Positions 52,510 through 60,723 of a stretch of 64,000 nt of DNA are shown in pieces. The position numbers and the translations under genes were made by a program. The notes beneath the pieces were generated by a model that was given only the letters and a program-made list of their open reading frames with translations, was not told the DNA's origin and did not search any database. This stretch comes from JAVBMU01 sp031551755 (GTDB lineage: Bacteria > Actinomycetota > Actinomycetes > Actinomycetales > Cellulomonadaceae), in the NCBI GenBank assembly GCA_031551755.1, contig JAVBNE010000069.1:3463-67462 (forward strand), in the 5' to 3' direction. How positions within the stretch are numbered: position 1 is the stretch's first letter; the number at the start of each line of letters is the position of its first letter.

Positions 52510-55152
52510 GTGACGGACGACCAGAACCCTGGGCAGGACCCGACCATCGACGGCGACGTGAACGACGGTGCCGGTGACGGCGTGTTGGTGCAGCACGGAC
52601 GGGTGAGCCAGGTCGACCTGCAGTTGGAGATGCAGCGGTCCTACCTCGACTACGCCATGTCGGTGATCGTCGGCCGTGCACTGCCCGAGGTCCGCGACGG
52701 TCTCAAGCCGGTCCATCGTCGGGTGCTCTACGCCATGTACGACGGCGGTTACCGCCCAGACCGCGCATTCTCCAAGTGCAGCCGCGTCGTCGGCGATGTC
52801 ATGGGTAAGTACCATCCGCACGGGGACTCCGCGATCTACGACGCGCTCGTCCGCCTGGTCCAGGACTGGTCGCTGCGCTACCCGCTGATCGCCGGCCAGG
52901 GAAACTTCGGCTCCCCTGGGAACGACCCGGCTGCCGCCCCGCGATACACCGAATGCCGCATGGCTCCGCTAGCCATGGAGATGGTCCGGGACATCGACAA
53001 GGACACGGTCGATTTCCAGGACAACTACGACGGGCGTACCCAGGAACCGCAAATCCTGCCCGCTCGGTTCCCGAACCTGCTGGTCAACGGCTCTGCGGGC
53101 ATCGCCGTCGGGATGGCCACCAACATTCCGCCGCATAACCTGCGGGAAGTCGCTGAGGGCGTCAAGTGGCATCTCGATCACCCCGATGCCAGCCGCGAGG
53201 AGCTCCTCGCCGCCCTGTTGCTGTGCATCAAGGGACCGGACTTTCCCACCGGCGCGACCATCCTCGGCCACCGGGGTATCGAGGACGCCTATCGCACCGG
53301 CCGTGGCTCGATCACCATGCGGGCCGTGGTCAATGTGGAGGAGATCCACAACCGGATCTGCCTCGTGGTCACCGAGTTGCCGTACCAGGTGAACCCGGAC
53401 AACCTCGCCGCCAAGATCGCCGACCTCATCAAGGACGGTCGTATCCAAGGCATCGCAGATATCCGTGACGAGACGTCTGGCCGCACCGGCCAGCGACTTG
53501 TCATCGTGCTCAAACGCGATGCGGTCGCGAAGGTCGTGCTGAACAACCTGTACAAGCTCACCCAGCTGCAGGACACTTTCGGCGCCAACATGCTCGCCCT
53601 CGTCGACGGGGTGCCCCGCACGCTGAGCCTCGACGCATTCATCCGGCACTGGACGACCCACCAGATCGACGTCATCCGGCGCCGAACGCAGTACCTGTTG
53701 AACGAGGCCGAGAAGCAGATTCACATCCTGCGGGGGTACCTCAAGGCGCTCAACGCCCTGGATGAGGTCATCGCGCTCATCCGCCGCTCCCCCGACGTCG
53801 AGCAGGCGCGCGCCGGGTTGATGGACCTGCTCGACATCGACGAGATCCAAGCCACCGCGATCCTCAACCTCCAGTTGCGCCGGTTGGCGGCGTTGGAACG
53901 CCAGAAGATCATGGACGAGCACGACGAGCTCGAACGCAAGATCTTGGACTACCAAGACATTCTGGCGAAGCCGGAGCGGCAGCGCCTGATCGTCGGCGAG
54001 GAGCTGGCGGAGCTGGTCGCCCGTTACGGCGACGAACGCCGCACGACCATCCTGCCCTTCGACGGCGAGGTCTCGATCGAAGACCTGATCGCCGAAGAAG
54101 AGGTTGTCGTCACCGTTACTCGCGGTGGCTACGCCAAACGAACTCGTTCGGACAACTACCGTCAACAGCGTCGTGGCGGCAAGGGCGTCAAAGGCGCGCA
54201 ACTGCGCGAAGACGACATCGTCGACCACTTCTTCGTCACCACTACCCATCACTGGCTGCTCTTCTTCACCAATCTTGGCCGGGTCTACCGGGCGAAGGCA
54301 TACGAGCTACCCGAGGCTGGTCGAGATGCCAAGGGTCAACACGTCGCCAACCTGCTGGCCTTCCAGCCGGGGGAGAGCATCGCGCAGATTCTCGCAATTC
54401 CGGACTATGAGGCGGCTCAGTATTTGGTGCTTGCCACCCGCCGTGGTCTGGTCAAGAAGACCGCCTTGGGGGAGTACAACTCACCCCGGTCAGGCGGCCT
54501 CATCGCGATCAACCTGCGGGAGGACGAGCACGGCAATCCGGACGAGCTGGTGTCGGCTCTGCTGGTGAACGCCGACGACGACCTGATCCTGGTCTCCCGT
54601 AAGGGTCAGTCGATCCGGTTCACCGCAGACGACGAGGCGTTGCGGCCCATGGGACGCGCCACCTCAGGCGTCACGGGGATGAAATTCCGGGACGACGACA
54701 CCCTGCTCTCCGCGGATGTGGTGCAGCCGTCCTCGGACCTCTTCGTGGTGACCGAGGGCGGATTCGCCAAACGAACGCGGATCGAGGAGTACCGGGTGCA
54801 GGGCCGCGGCGGTTTGGGCATCAAGGTCGCCAACCTGGTCGCGGCCCGTGGCGACCTGGCCGGGGCTCTCATCACGGAGGCCGACGACGAAGTCCTGGTC
54901 ATCATGGAGGGCGGCAAGATTGTCCGTTCGGCGGTGGCTGAGGTGAATCTCACCGGGCGAACCACACAGGGCGTGACCTTCGCAAAGCCCCAGGCCGGCG
55001 ACCGAATCATCGCGATTGCCCGGAACGTCGAGCGTAGGCTCGCTGAGGATCGGGATACCGTGGACACCGAAAGACACCAGGAAGACGCGGTGTCGAACAA
55101 GGAAATGGGTGACTCCGAGGCGCCCGCCGGAACCAAAGAGGAAGCCAGATGA
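52510..55152 (+). CDS. gyrA: DNA gyrase subunit A
   Basis: 880 residues, GTG start. Catalytic Tyr in AAAPRYTECRMAPLA; quinolone-resistance segment HPHGDSAIYDALVRLVQDW; GyrA-box region QRRGGKGVKGAQL that wraps DNA; six-blade C-terminal beta-pinwheel (for example GGFAKRTRIEEYRVQGRGGLG). Ends with an acidic, Glu-rich tail overlapping the DUF3566 start. 73 bp after gyrB. Confidence 0.98.
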   Translation: MTDDQNPGQDPTIDGDVNDGAGDGVLVQHGRVSQVDLQLEMQRSYLDYAMSVIVGRALPEVRDGLKPVHRRVLYAMYDGGYRPDRAFSKCSRVVGDVMGKYHPHGDSAIYDALVRLVQDWSLRYPLIAGQGNFGSPGNDPAAAPRYTECRMAPLAMEMVRDIDKDTVDFQDNYDGRTQEPQILPARFPNLLVNGSAGIAVGMATNIPPHNLREVAEGVKWHLDHPDASREELLAALLLCIKGPDFPTGATILGHRGIEDAYRTGRGSITMRAVVNVEEIHNRICLVVTELPYQVNPDNLAAKIADLIKDGRIQGIADIRDETSGRTGQRLVIVLKRDAVAKVVLNNLYKLTQLQDTFGANMLALVDGVPRTLSLDAFIRHWTTHQIDVIRRRTQYLLNEAEKQIHILRGYLKALNALDEVIALIRRSPDVEQARAGLMDLLDIDEIQATAILNLQLRRLAALERQKIMDEHDELERKILDYQDILAKPERQRLIVGEELAELVARYGDERRTTILPFDGEVSIEDLIAEEEVVVTVTRGGYAKRTRSDNYRQQRRGGKGVKGAQLREDDIVDHFFVTTTHHWLLFFTNLGRVYRAKAYELPEAGRDAKGQHVANLLAFQPGESIAQILAIPDYEAAQYLVLATRRGLVKKTALGEYNSPRSGGLIAINLREDEHGNPDELVSALLVNADDDLILVSRKGQSIRFTADDEALRPMGRATSGVTGMKFRDDDTLLSADVVQPSSDLFVVTEGGFAKRTRIEEYRVQGRGGLGIKVANLVAARGDLAGALITEADDEVLVIMEGGKIVRSAVAEVNLTGRTTQGVTFAKPQAGDRIIAIARNVERRLAEDRDTVDTERHQEDAVSNKEMGDSEAPAGTKEEAR

Positions 55153-56672
55153 GCACGGATAAGAGCGGTCCGTCGGCGAAAAAGCCCACGACAGGTGCTG
55201 CAAAGAGCGCGGCATCCCCGAAGCCGGCACCGTCATCGCGCGGTCGCAAGACCAAGAAGGTCGAAGAGGTGACCGTCAAGATGTCGCCGCCGACCGGGGT
55301 CGTGGCTGCGACGTCGAATGACTCCGGTACGACCAAGGCAAGCGCCTCGGCATCACAATCGTCCGGTTCCTCTCACACCGAATCCGCAACCAGCACACCC
55401 GCAAGTTCCGCGGGGATGCCGCCCGGCGCGGCGGAACCGACGGTGGTTCTGAAGCCTAGTTCCGACAAGGCGCCGGCAACGACCAATCCCGCCAGGGACA
55501 TTTCAGTCACCTCGGTGCCCGATGAGACCACCACCAAGAAGCCCGGGGTCCCAGCTCCTGGGTCTGCGGCAGCCTCCGGGTCGGTGCCTGCCGGGCCTGC
55601 TGCGAAGTCTTCGGTAGCCAGCCCAAAACCGCCCGTTCCGTCGCCTTCCACTGCCAAGATCGACGCGGACGACGGTATGGAGCGGGCCTCGGGGGAGAAC
55701 ACGGTGGCGGTGCGATCGAGCGCTGTCAAACGTGCCGCTGCCGCACTGGCTGAGGCACGATCTGCCGCAAAGCGTGCCGCCGAACGTGGAGTCATCGATC
55801 CTGGAAGTGTGCACGACAAAGCCACGCCGACACCCGCCGCCGCTCCGCCGCCAGCACCGGCTACCGGATCGAAGGATTCGTTGGCGACCGCGCCGGCAGT
55901 CTCAACCTCACCGACTTCGGCGACGACAACAGGGGGACCGGTGACCGCAACAACTCCGGAAAAGCCAAAGGCCTCACCGTTCTCTGGGCTGGCGGCATCG
56001 GCCCGTAAGTTTGGGAGCAAGGTGACATCTTCGGCGGGAGCTGCGACGGTCGGGACCGCGTCAGCGACCGCGGCGAGTAGCGCGCCGCCCAGCTCCCCGA
56101 CGCCGGTGCAGGCTTCGACCCCGGGGGTTGCCGCCACGGCCGTACTGCCAGGTACGGCAACTTCGGATACGAGCACCAGGACCCCAGCCGGATCGACGGC
56201 CACGATCGGCAAGACCCCTATCGGGACCGTTACAGCAGAAGGGCCGACCAAGACCACGAGCGAGCCCAAGGGGGCGGTGTCCGCGTCGTCTGGGGATTCC
56301 GTCGCGGGTGCGTCGCGTCAGGTCAAGCTCGTTTTGTCCCACATCAGCCCCTGGTCCGTCGCGAAACTCGCGCTCTTGGTGTCCTTCGGCATCGCGATCA
56401 TGATGGTCGTGGGCACCTTCGTGGTCTGGCAGCTGTTGGACTCGATGATGGTCTTCACCAAGATCAACGACTTCTTCCTGCAGATCGTCGGCGAGGAGTC
56501 GAAGCTCAACATCCTGCAGTTCGTGGAGTTGCCCCGGGTACTGTCGCTCGCCGCGCTGCTCGGTGCACTGACGGTTGTGATCGTCACGGCCCTGTCAGTG
56601 GTCATGACGTTCCTGTACAACGTCACGGCGGCCATGCTCGGTGGGGTGCACGTCACACTCACGGATGAGTAG
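55149..56672 (+). CDS. DUF3566 membrane protein with long disordered N-terminus
   Basis: 507 residues. The first about 385 are Ala/Ser/Pro/Thr-rich, with little predicted structure apart from one Ala-rich coiled stretch (SAVKRAAAALAEARSAAKRAAERG, about 187-212). The conserved DUF3566 domain is the last about 115 residues: VKLVLSHISPWSVAKLALLVSFGIAIMMVVGTFVVWQLLD (TM1), VGEESKLNILQFVELPRVLSLAALLGALTVVIVTALSVVMTFLYNVTAAMLGGV (TM2). It is always encoded after gyrA in actinobacteria. Function is unknown. It overlaps gyrA by four bases (ATGA). Confidence 0.9.
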   Translation: MSTDKSGPSAKKPTTGAAKSAASPKPAPSSRGRKTKKVEEVTVKMSPPTGVVAATSNDSGTTKASASASQSSGSSHTESATSTPASSAGMPPGAAEPTVVLKPSSDKAPATTNPARDISVTSVPDETTTKKPGVPAPGSAAASGSVPAGPAAKSSVASPKPPVPSPSTAKIDADDGMERASGENTVAVRSSAVKRAAAALAEARSAAKRAAERGVIDPGSVHDKATPTPAAAPPPAPATGSKDSLATAPAVSTSPTSATTTGGPVTATTPEKPKASPFSGLAASARKFGSKVTSSAGAATVGTASATAASSAPPSSPTPVQASTPGVAATAVLPGTATSDTSTRTPAGSTATIGKTPIGTVTAEGPTKTTSEPKGAVSASSGDSVAGASRQVKLVLSHISPWSVAKLALLVSFGIAIMMVVGTFVVWQLLDSMMVFTKINDFFLQIVGEESKLNILQFVELPRVLSLAALLGALTVVIVTALSVVMTFLYNVTAAMLGGVHVTLTDE

Positions 56673-56743
56673 GGTTTTCGGTTTGGGTGACCACCACTCG
56701 GTGGGGTAATCTCAAGCGCTGCGCCCGTAAGGGCACAGCAAGC

Positions 56744-56817
56744 GGGCCTATAGCTCAGGCGGTTAGAGCGCTTCCCTGATAAGGAAGAGGTCGGAGGTTC
56801 AAGTCCTCCTAGGCCCA
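56744..56817 (+). tRNA. tRNA-Ile (GAT)
   Basis: 74 nt. Acceptor stem GGGCCTA/TAGGCCC, anticodon loop CTGATAA between CTTCC and GGAAG stems, T-arm GGAGGTTCAAGTCCTCC. The CCA end is not encoded. Confidence 0.97.
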
Positions 56818-56858
56818 CTGCATGTCCCGTGTCCCGCCCATCCCACCTGGGGGATCGT

Positions 56859-56978
56859 ATGAAGAAGCTGCTGGTACTCCTGCTCGCTGCCGGCGCAGGC
56901 TACTTCGTCTGGCGCAAGATGAACGAGGACAAGGCTGACCGCGACCTGTGGGCCGAGGTCACCGACGCCTTCGAGTGA
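56859..56978 (+). CDS. DLW-39 family protein (39 residues)
   Basis: Starts MKKLLVLLLAAGAGYFVWRKM and ends DRDLWAEVTDAFE. One N-terminal hydrophobic helix, then the diagnostic DLW motif; exactly 39 residues as in the named actinobacterial family. It lies between tRNA-Ile and tRNA-Ala, its usual neighbourhood. Function unknown. Confidence 0.88.
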   Translation: MKKLLVLLLAAGAGYFVWRKMNEDKADRDLWAEVTDAFE

Positions 56979-57015
56979 TCGGTGCTGACGCGGTTCAGTC
57001 CGCGTCAGAGCGCGC

Positions 57016-57088
57016 GGGGCCATGGCGCAATTGGTAGCGCACCTGCTTTGCAAGCAGGGGGTTAGGGGTTCGAGTCCCCTTGGCTCCA
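57016..57088 (+). tRNA. tRNA-Ala (TGC)
   Basis: 73 nt. Acceptor GGGGCCA/TGGCTCC (one G-U pair), anticodon TGC at 57049-57051 in a TTTGCAA loop between CCTGC/GCAGG stems, T-arm GGGGTTCGAGTCCCC. No encoded CCA. The defence locus begins just downstream. Confidence 0.97.
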
Positions 57089-57098
57089 CACTGTACGA

Positions 57099-57128
57099 AA
57101 GGGCTGCTGACCTGCGTCAGCGGCCCTT
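57099..57128. terminator. Hairpin after tRNA-Ala
   Basis: AAGGGCTGCTGAC (57099-57111) pairs with GTCAGCGGCCCTT (57116-57128) with one mismatch and a 4-base loop. It separates the tRNA transcript from the defence locus. Confidence 0.8.
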
Positions 57129-57299
57129 CGGTGGTTTACGAGGGGTGGGGGTGTCGAGTTGGCTCAGTTTAGGGCCAAGCGGGAGGGTGGAACCCGAGTT
57201 TCAGCGGGCCAGACCGTGTGGCGAGTTTCCGAAGAGTGGTGTCGCCGATAGTGTTGCGTTGTGCACGCACCCGGCGCACAGCCCTCTTGGAGGTCATCC

Positions 57300-57475
57300 A
57301 TGGTGGCTGAGCCCCGGCTGTCTGCGGAGGAGATCGCCCCCACTTGGGCGTCGCGAAGGACACCGTCTACGACTGATCCAACGACGAAAGGATGCCCGCT
57401 CACCGGACCTGCTGGCTTTGGAAGTTTCGGGTCAGCGAGATCGACGAGTAGGTTCGTAGCGGCGGGGCTGCGCCG
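57300..57475 (+). pseudogene. Decayed excisionase-like HTH regulator of the defence locus
   Basis: A ribosome site (GGAGG at 57289-57293) and ATG at 57300 open MVAEPRLSAEEIA. A one-base deletion near 57338 shifts the frame, and the next frame continues HLGVAKDTVYD, stop, SNDERMPAHRTCWLWKF, RVSEIDE, stop, VRSGGAAP. Closed up, this is the usual excisionase-family HTH pattern (HLGV-KDTVY-W ... MPAH-LWKF-EVDEWVRSGGA). Both stop codons (TGA at 57381-57383 in DTVYD, TAG at 57449-57451 in EIDE) fall where Trp (TGG) is expected. I infer a formerly working small regulator that has decayed. Confidence 0.7.
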
Positions 57476-57507
57476 CACCTGTTGGAGTCACAGAACACGA
57501 CAAGTGA

Positions 57508-60500
57508 GTGGCGTACGCAGTGTCGGGATATGGACTGGGGACGGATATTGCTGTGCCAACTGCTGAAGGCGTAAAGAACGGGTCGATCGCCGCGCCAAGC
57601 CTCCCGGAGCCCGGCCAAGTTGTTGAGGTGCGCGGCTCGACTTGGGCGGTCTCGAACGTGCAAGCGCAAGGGCTGCCGCGCAGTCCTGCGGACGAGGCGG
57701 TTGCCCAGCTCAGCCACGTCGTCAATCTTCAGTCGCTTGACGAGGGCAGTCTGGGCGCGCAGCTCAGTGTCGTGTGGGAACTGGAAGTCGGCCACACTGT
57801 CACGCCCGCCCAGGGCTTGCCGGACGTGATCCATGCCGATGGGTTCGACCAACCGGAAACGCTCGCCGGATTCATTGATGCGATGCGATGGGGCGCGGTC
57901 ACCAGCGCCGACCCGAACCGCTATCAGGCGCCGTTCTGGTCGGGAGTGAACGTCGAGGCGTACCAGCTTGAGCCCCTGCGCCGCGCTCTCGGTGCGCCGA
58001 GAGCAAACCTACTGCTAGCCGATGACGTTGGTCTGGGTAAGACAATCGAGGCAGGCCTGGTCATTCAGGAGCTGTTCTTGCGCCATCGTGCTCGCACCGC
58101 GGTGATTGTGTGTCCGCCCAGCTTGTCGTTGAAGTGGCAGGACGAGATGCGCGAGAAGTTCGGGCTGGAGTTCACGATCGTGAATTCCGAACAGATGGCC
58201 GAGGTGCGGCGCACCCACGGACTCCAAGCCAACCCATTCCAGATCTTCCCGCGAGTAATCGTCAGCATGGCGTGGCTGGCGCAAGTGCGCGCCCAGCGGC
58301 TTCTTCGCGACGTGTACGCGCAGGCGAGCAATCCAAAGACAGGCGGCCGTTACGCGTTCGATGTGCTAGTGGTCGATGAGGCACACCACGTTGCCCCGTC
58401 GAGCCCGTCGACCGTTGCGGGTGGCCGCGGATACGCCGTGGACACCCAGCGCACAGTCGCGGTGCGCCAGCTCGCCGAGAAGTGCGAGCATCGCCTCTTC
58501 TTGAGCGCGACCCCTCACAACGGCCACCCGGAGTCGTTCACTGCACTGATGGAAATGGTCGATCCGCGACGATTCGCCCGTGGTGCACATCTCGACTCGA
58601 ACGCCTTGAAGGATGTGACGATCCGTCGCCTCAAGACTGATCTCTCGGGCAAAGGGTTCAAGAAGCGCAAGGTCAAGACGCTGCTCTTCGACCCGTCCGA
58701 TAGCGAGCAGAAGATGTTCGCGCTGCTAGACGAGATCGTCGCAAAGAGCGCGAAGCTCAACGGGACGAAGCCGACTGGCGACATTGTGACGATGCTGCTG
58801 AAGAAGCGCTTCCTATCGAGTCCCTACGCGTTCGGCACCACCCTGAGCAACTACCTCGCGTCGAACGCCAGCCGTGGCTTGTCGGATGACGAGTATGACG
58901 ACATCTTCGGTGAGGGCCAGTCCGATGAGGAAGAGGGCCTGTGGGAGCAGGACGAGTCGGAGCGGCTACGTGAGTCGAAGGGATCCGATCCGCTAGTCGG
59001 CGCAGAACCCGGCCAGCTTGAAACCCTAGCGAACTGGGGCCTCGGTTACGAGAGCCGCGCTGATTCGCGCCTGAACGAACTGGTCGCGTTCCTTGACTCG
59101 GTGTGCCGACCCGACGGCAAGCTCTGGTCGAACGAACGGGTGGTGGTCTTCACCGAATATGCCGACACGGTTGAGTGGCTCACCCGCGTGCTGCGGCAGA
59201 AGGGCTACACGGACGAGCGCCTTGCGGTGATCCAGGGGTCGACGTCACCAGAGGATCGCGAGTACATCCGATCGCAGTTCACCGCCGATCCATCGAGGGA
59301 GTCGGTGCGGGTGCTGCTGGCCACTGACGCCGCGGGTGAGGGTATCGATCTACAGACCTACTGTCACCGGCTGGTGAACTTCGATATCCCGTTCAACCCG
59401 TCGCGTCTGGAGCAGCGTATCGGCCGCATCGACCGATACGGGCAGACCAAGGAACCGCAGGTCTTCCATTTTGTGCCTGAGCGCGACTCCTCGACTTACG
59501 GCTCCGACCTGAAGTTCATGGAGATCATTGCCCGCAAGATCGCCCAGGTGGAGTACGACCTCGGCTCGGCCAACCAGGTCGTCGGTTCGCAGATTCAGGG
59601 CCACTTCGGCAAGCGCAGTACGCCGAAGGCCAAGTCCAAGGGCGTCGACACCAACGACGTCATCAACCAGGTGCTGGCCGGCGGCATGGAACTGAATGCC
59701 CGGCTGACCCAGCTAGAGCAGGGATACGATGCATCCCGCAGTGAGATGCACCTCGACCCGGCGAACCTGCGGCGCGTCGTCGACACCGCATTGCGAATCA
59801 ACCACCAGTCGCCACTCACGCCGAACTACGACTTCGCGCAGGATACAGACGCCGAGGTGTTCACTGTGCCGACGCTGACGGCGGGCTGGCGGGACACGCT
59901 CCGCGGCCTCGACACCCGGCTGAACCCCGGCGAGTTGCGTCCGATCACCTTCGACCCAGGTGCAGCCGACGGGCGCGCCGACCTCGTCTATGTGCACCTC
60001 GGGCACCCCATTGTGCAGAAGGCACAGCGGCTCCTCCGCCAGTCGCTGTGGAGCGTCGATTCGACACTGCGTCGTGTGACCGCGGTCGTCGTGGATAACC
60101 TCGAAGAATCCTTCGTCGCCGCCGTCACCCGGATGGTTCTCGTCGGCCGCGGGGGCGTCCGCCTACACGAGGAAGTGTTCCTTGCCGGGGTGCGCCTGCG
60201 TGGTCGCCGCGCCATGGCTGAGGAGCGCGCCGAGGCGGCACTCGACACTGCACTCGATGCCGAGAATCTCGGCCTCGCCGACACGCGGGTACGTGACCAG
60301 CTCGCAGACGTCTGGAACGTGCCGGATGCGCCACTGCGCCAAAGCCTCGAAACGGCGATGCGCACTCGAGCGGCGCGCAAACAGGCCCAGGTGACTGACC
60401 AACTTCAACGACGTGAGGGCGCTGACGTGCAGCGGGCGCGCGAGATCTTCGCCGCCTTCCGCACGAACCTCCACGACTCACTCGCCAGCCTCCGCGAACA

Positions 60501-60723
60501 GGAGGCCGAGGCCCAAGGGCAGCTCTTCACTGACCCCGACCAGGAACGCCAGTGGCGGCGTGACCGGGAGGCCATGCAACGCCGCCTCGACGAACTCGAC
60601 GACGAAGAGGCGCGCGAGATCGTCGCTATCAAGGACAGGTATGCCGACGTGAAACCCCACACCACAGCCGCCGCCGTGGTCTTCGCGCTCACCCACGCTG
60701 ATGTTGACGGGTGGCGCGACTGA
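57508..60723 (+). CDS. drmD: SNF2-family helicase, DrmD-like (class 1 DISARM)
   Basis: 1071 residues. An SNF2/SWI2 ATPase: ADDVGLGKTIEAGLVIQELFL (Walker A, about 171), VIVCPPSLSLKWQDEM, LVVDEAHHV (DEAH box), FLSATPHNGHPESF, ATDAAGEGIDLQTYCHRLVNFDIPFNPSRLEQRIGRIDRYGQ (motifs V-VI). A long C-terminal part is predicted coiled. In class 1 DISARM, drmD (SNF2 helicase) precedes drmMI, drmA, drmB and drmC. Here it overlaps the methyltransferase by one base (TGATG). The start is uncertain: GTG at 57508 or GTG at 57553, whose product begins VPTAEGVKNGSIAAPSLPEPGQVVEVRG. The family could also be another defence-island SNF2 protein. Confidence 0.8.
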   Translation: MAYAVSGYGLGTDIAVPTAEGVKNGSIAAPSLPEPGQVVEVRGSTWAVSNVQAQGLPRSPADEAVAQLSHVVNLQSLDEGSLGAQLSVVWELEVGHTVTPAQGLPDVIHADGFDQPETLAGFIDAMRWGAVTSADPNRYQAPFWSGVNVEAYQLEPLRRALGAPRANLLLADDVGLGKTIEAGLVIQELFLRHRARTAVIVCPPSLSLKWQDEMREKFGLEFTIVNSEQMAEVRRTHGLQANPFQIFPRVIVSMAWLAQVRAQRLLRDVYAQASNPKTGGRYAFDVLVVDEAHHVAPSSPSTVAGGRGYAVDTQRTVAVRQLAEKCEHRLFLSATPHNGHPESFTALMEMVDPRRFARGAHLDSNALKDVTIRRLKTDLSGKGFKKRKVKTLLFDPSDSEQKMFALLDEIVAKSAKLNGTKPTGDIVTMLLKKRFLSSPYAFGTTLSNYLASNASRGLSDDEYDDIFGEGQSDEEEGLWEQDESERLRESKGSDPLVGAEPGQLETLANWGLGYESRADSRLNELVAFLDSVCRPDGKLWSNERVVVFTEYADTVEWLTRVLRQKGYTDERLAVIQGSTSPEDREYIRSQFTADPSRESVRVLLATDAAGEGIDLQTYCHRLVNFDIPFNPSRLEQRIGRIDRYGQTKEPQVFHFVPERDSSTYGSDLKFMEIIARKIAQVEYDLGSANQVVGSQIQGHFGKRSTPKAKSKGVDTNDVINQVLAGGMELNARLTQLEQGYDASRSEMHLDPANLRRVVDTALRINHQSPLTPNYDFAQDTDAEVFTVPTLTAGWRDTLRGLDTRLNPGELRPITFDPGAADGRADLVYVHLGHPIVQKAQRLLRQSLWSVDSTLRRVTAVVVDNLEESFVAAVTRMVLVGRGGVRLHEEVFLAGVRLRGRRAMAEERAEAALDTALDAENLGLADTRVRDQLADVWNVPDAPLRQSLETAMRTRAARKQAQVTDQLQRREGADVQRAREIFAAFRTNLHDSLASLREQEAEAQGQLFTDPDQERQWRRDREAMQRRLDELDDEEAREIVAIKDRYADVKPHTTAAAVVFALTHADVDGWRD

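Noticed and set aside
50328..55152. Inteins in gyrB or gyrA
   Set aside because: Both genes run through their conserved blocks at the usual length, with only a short acidic insertion in gyrB.
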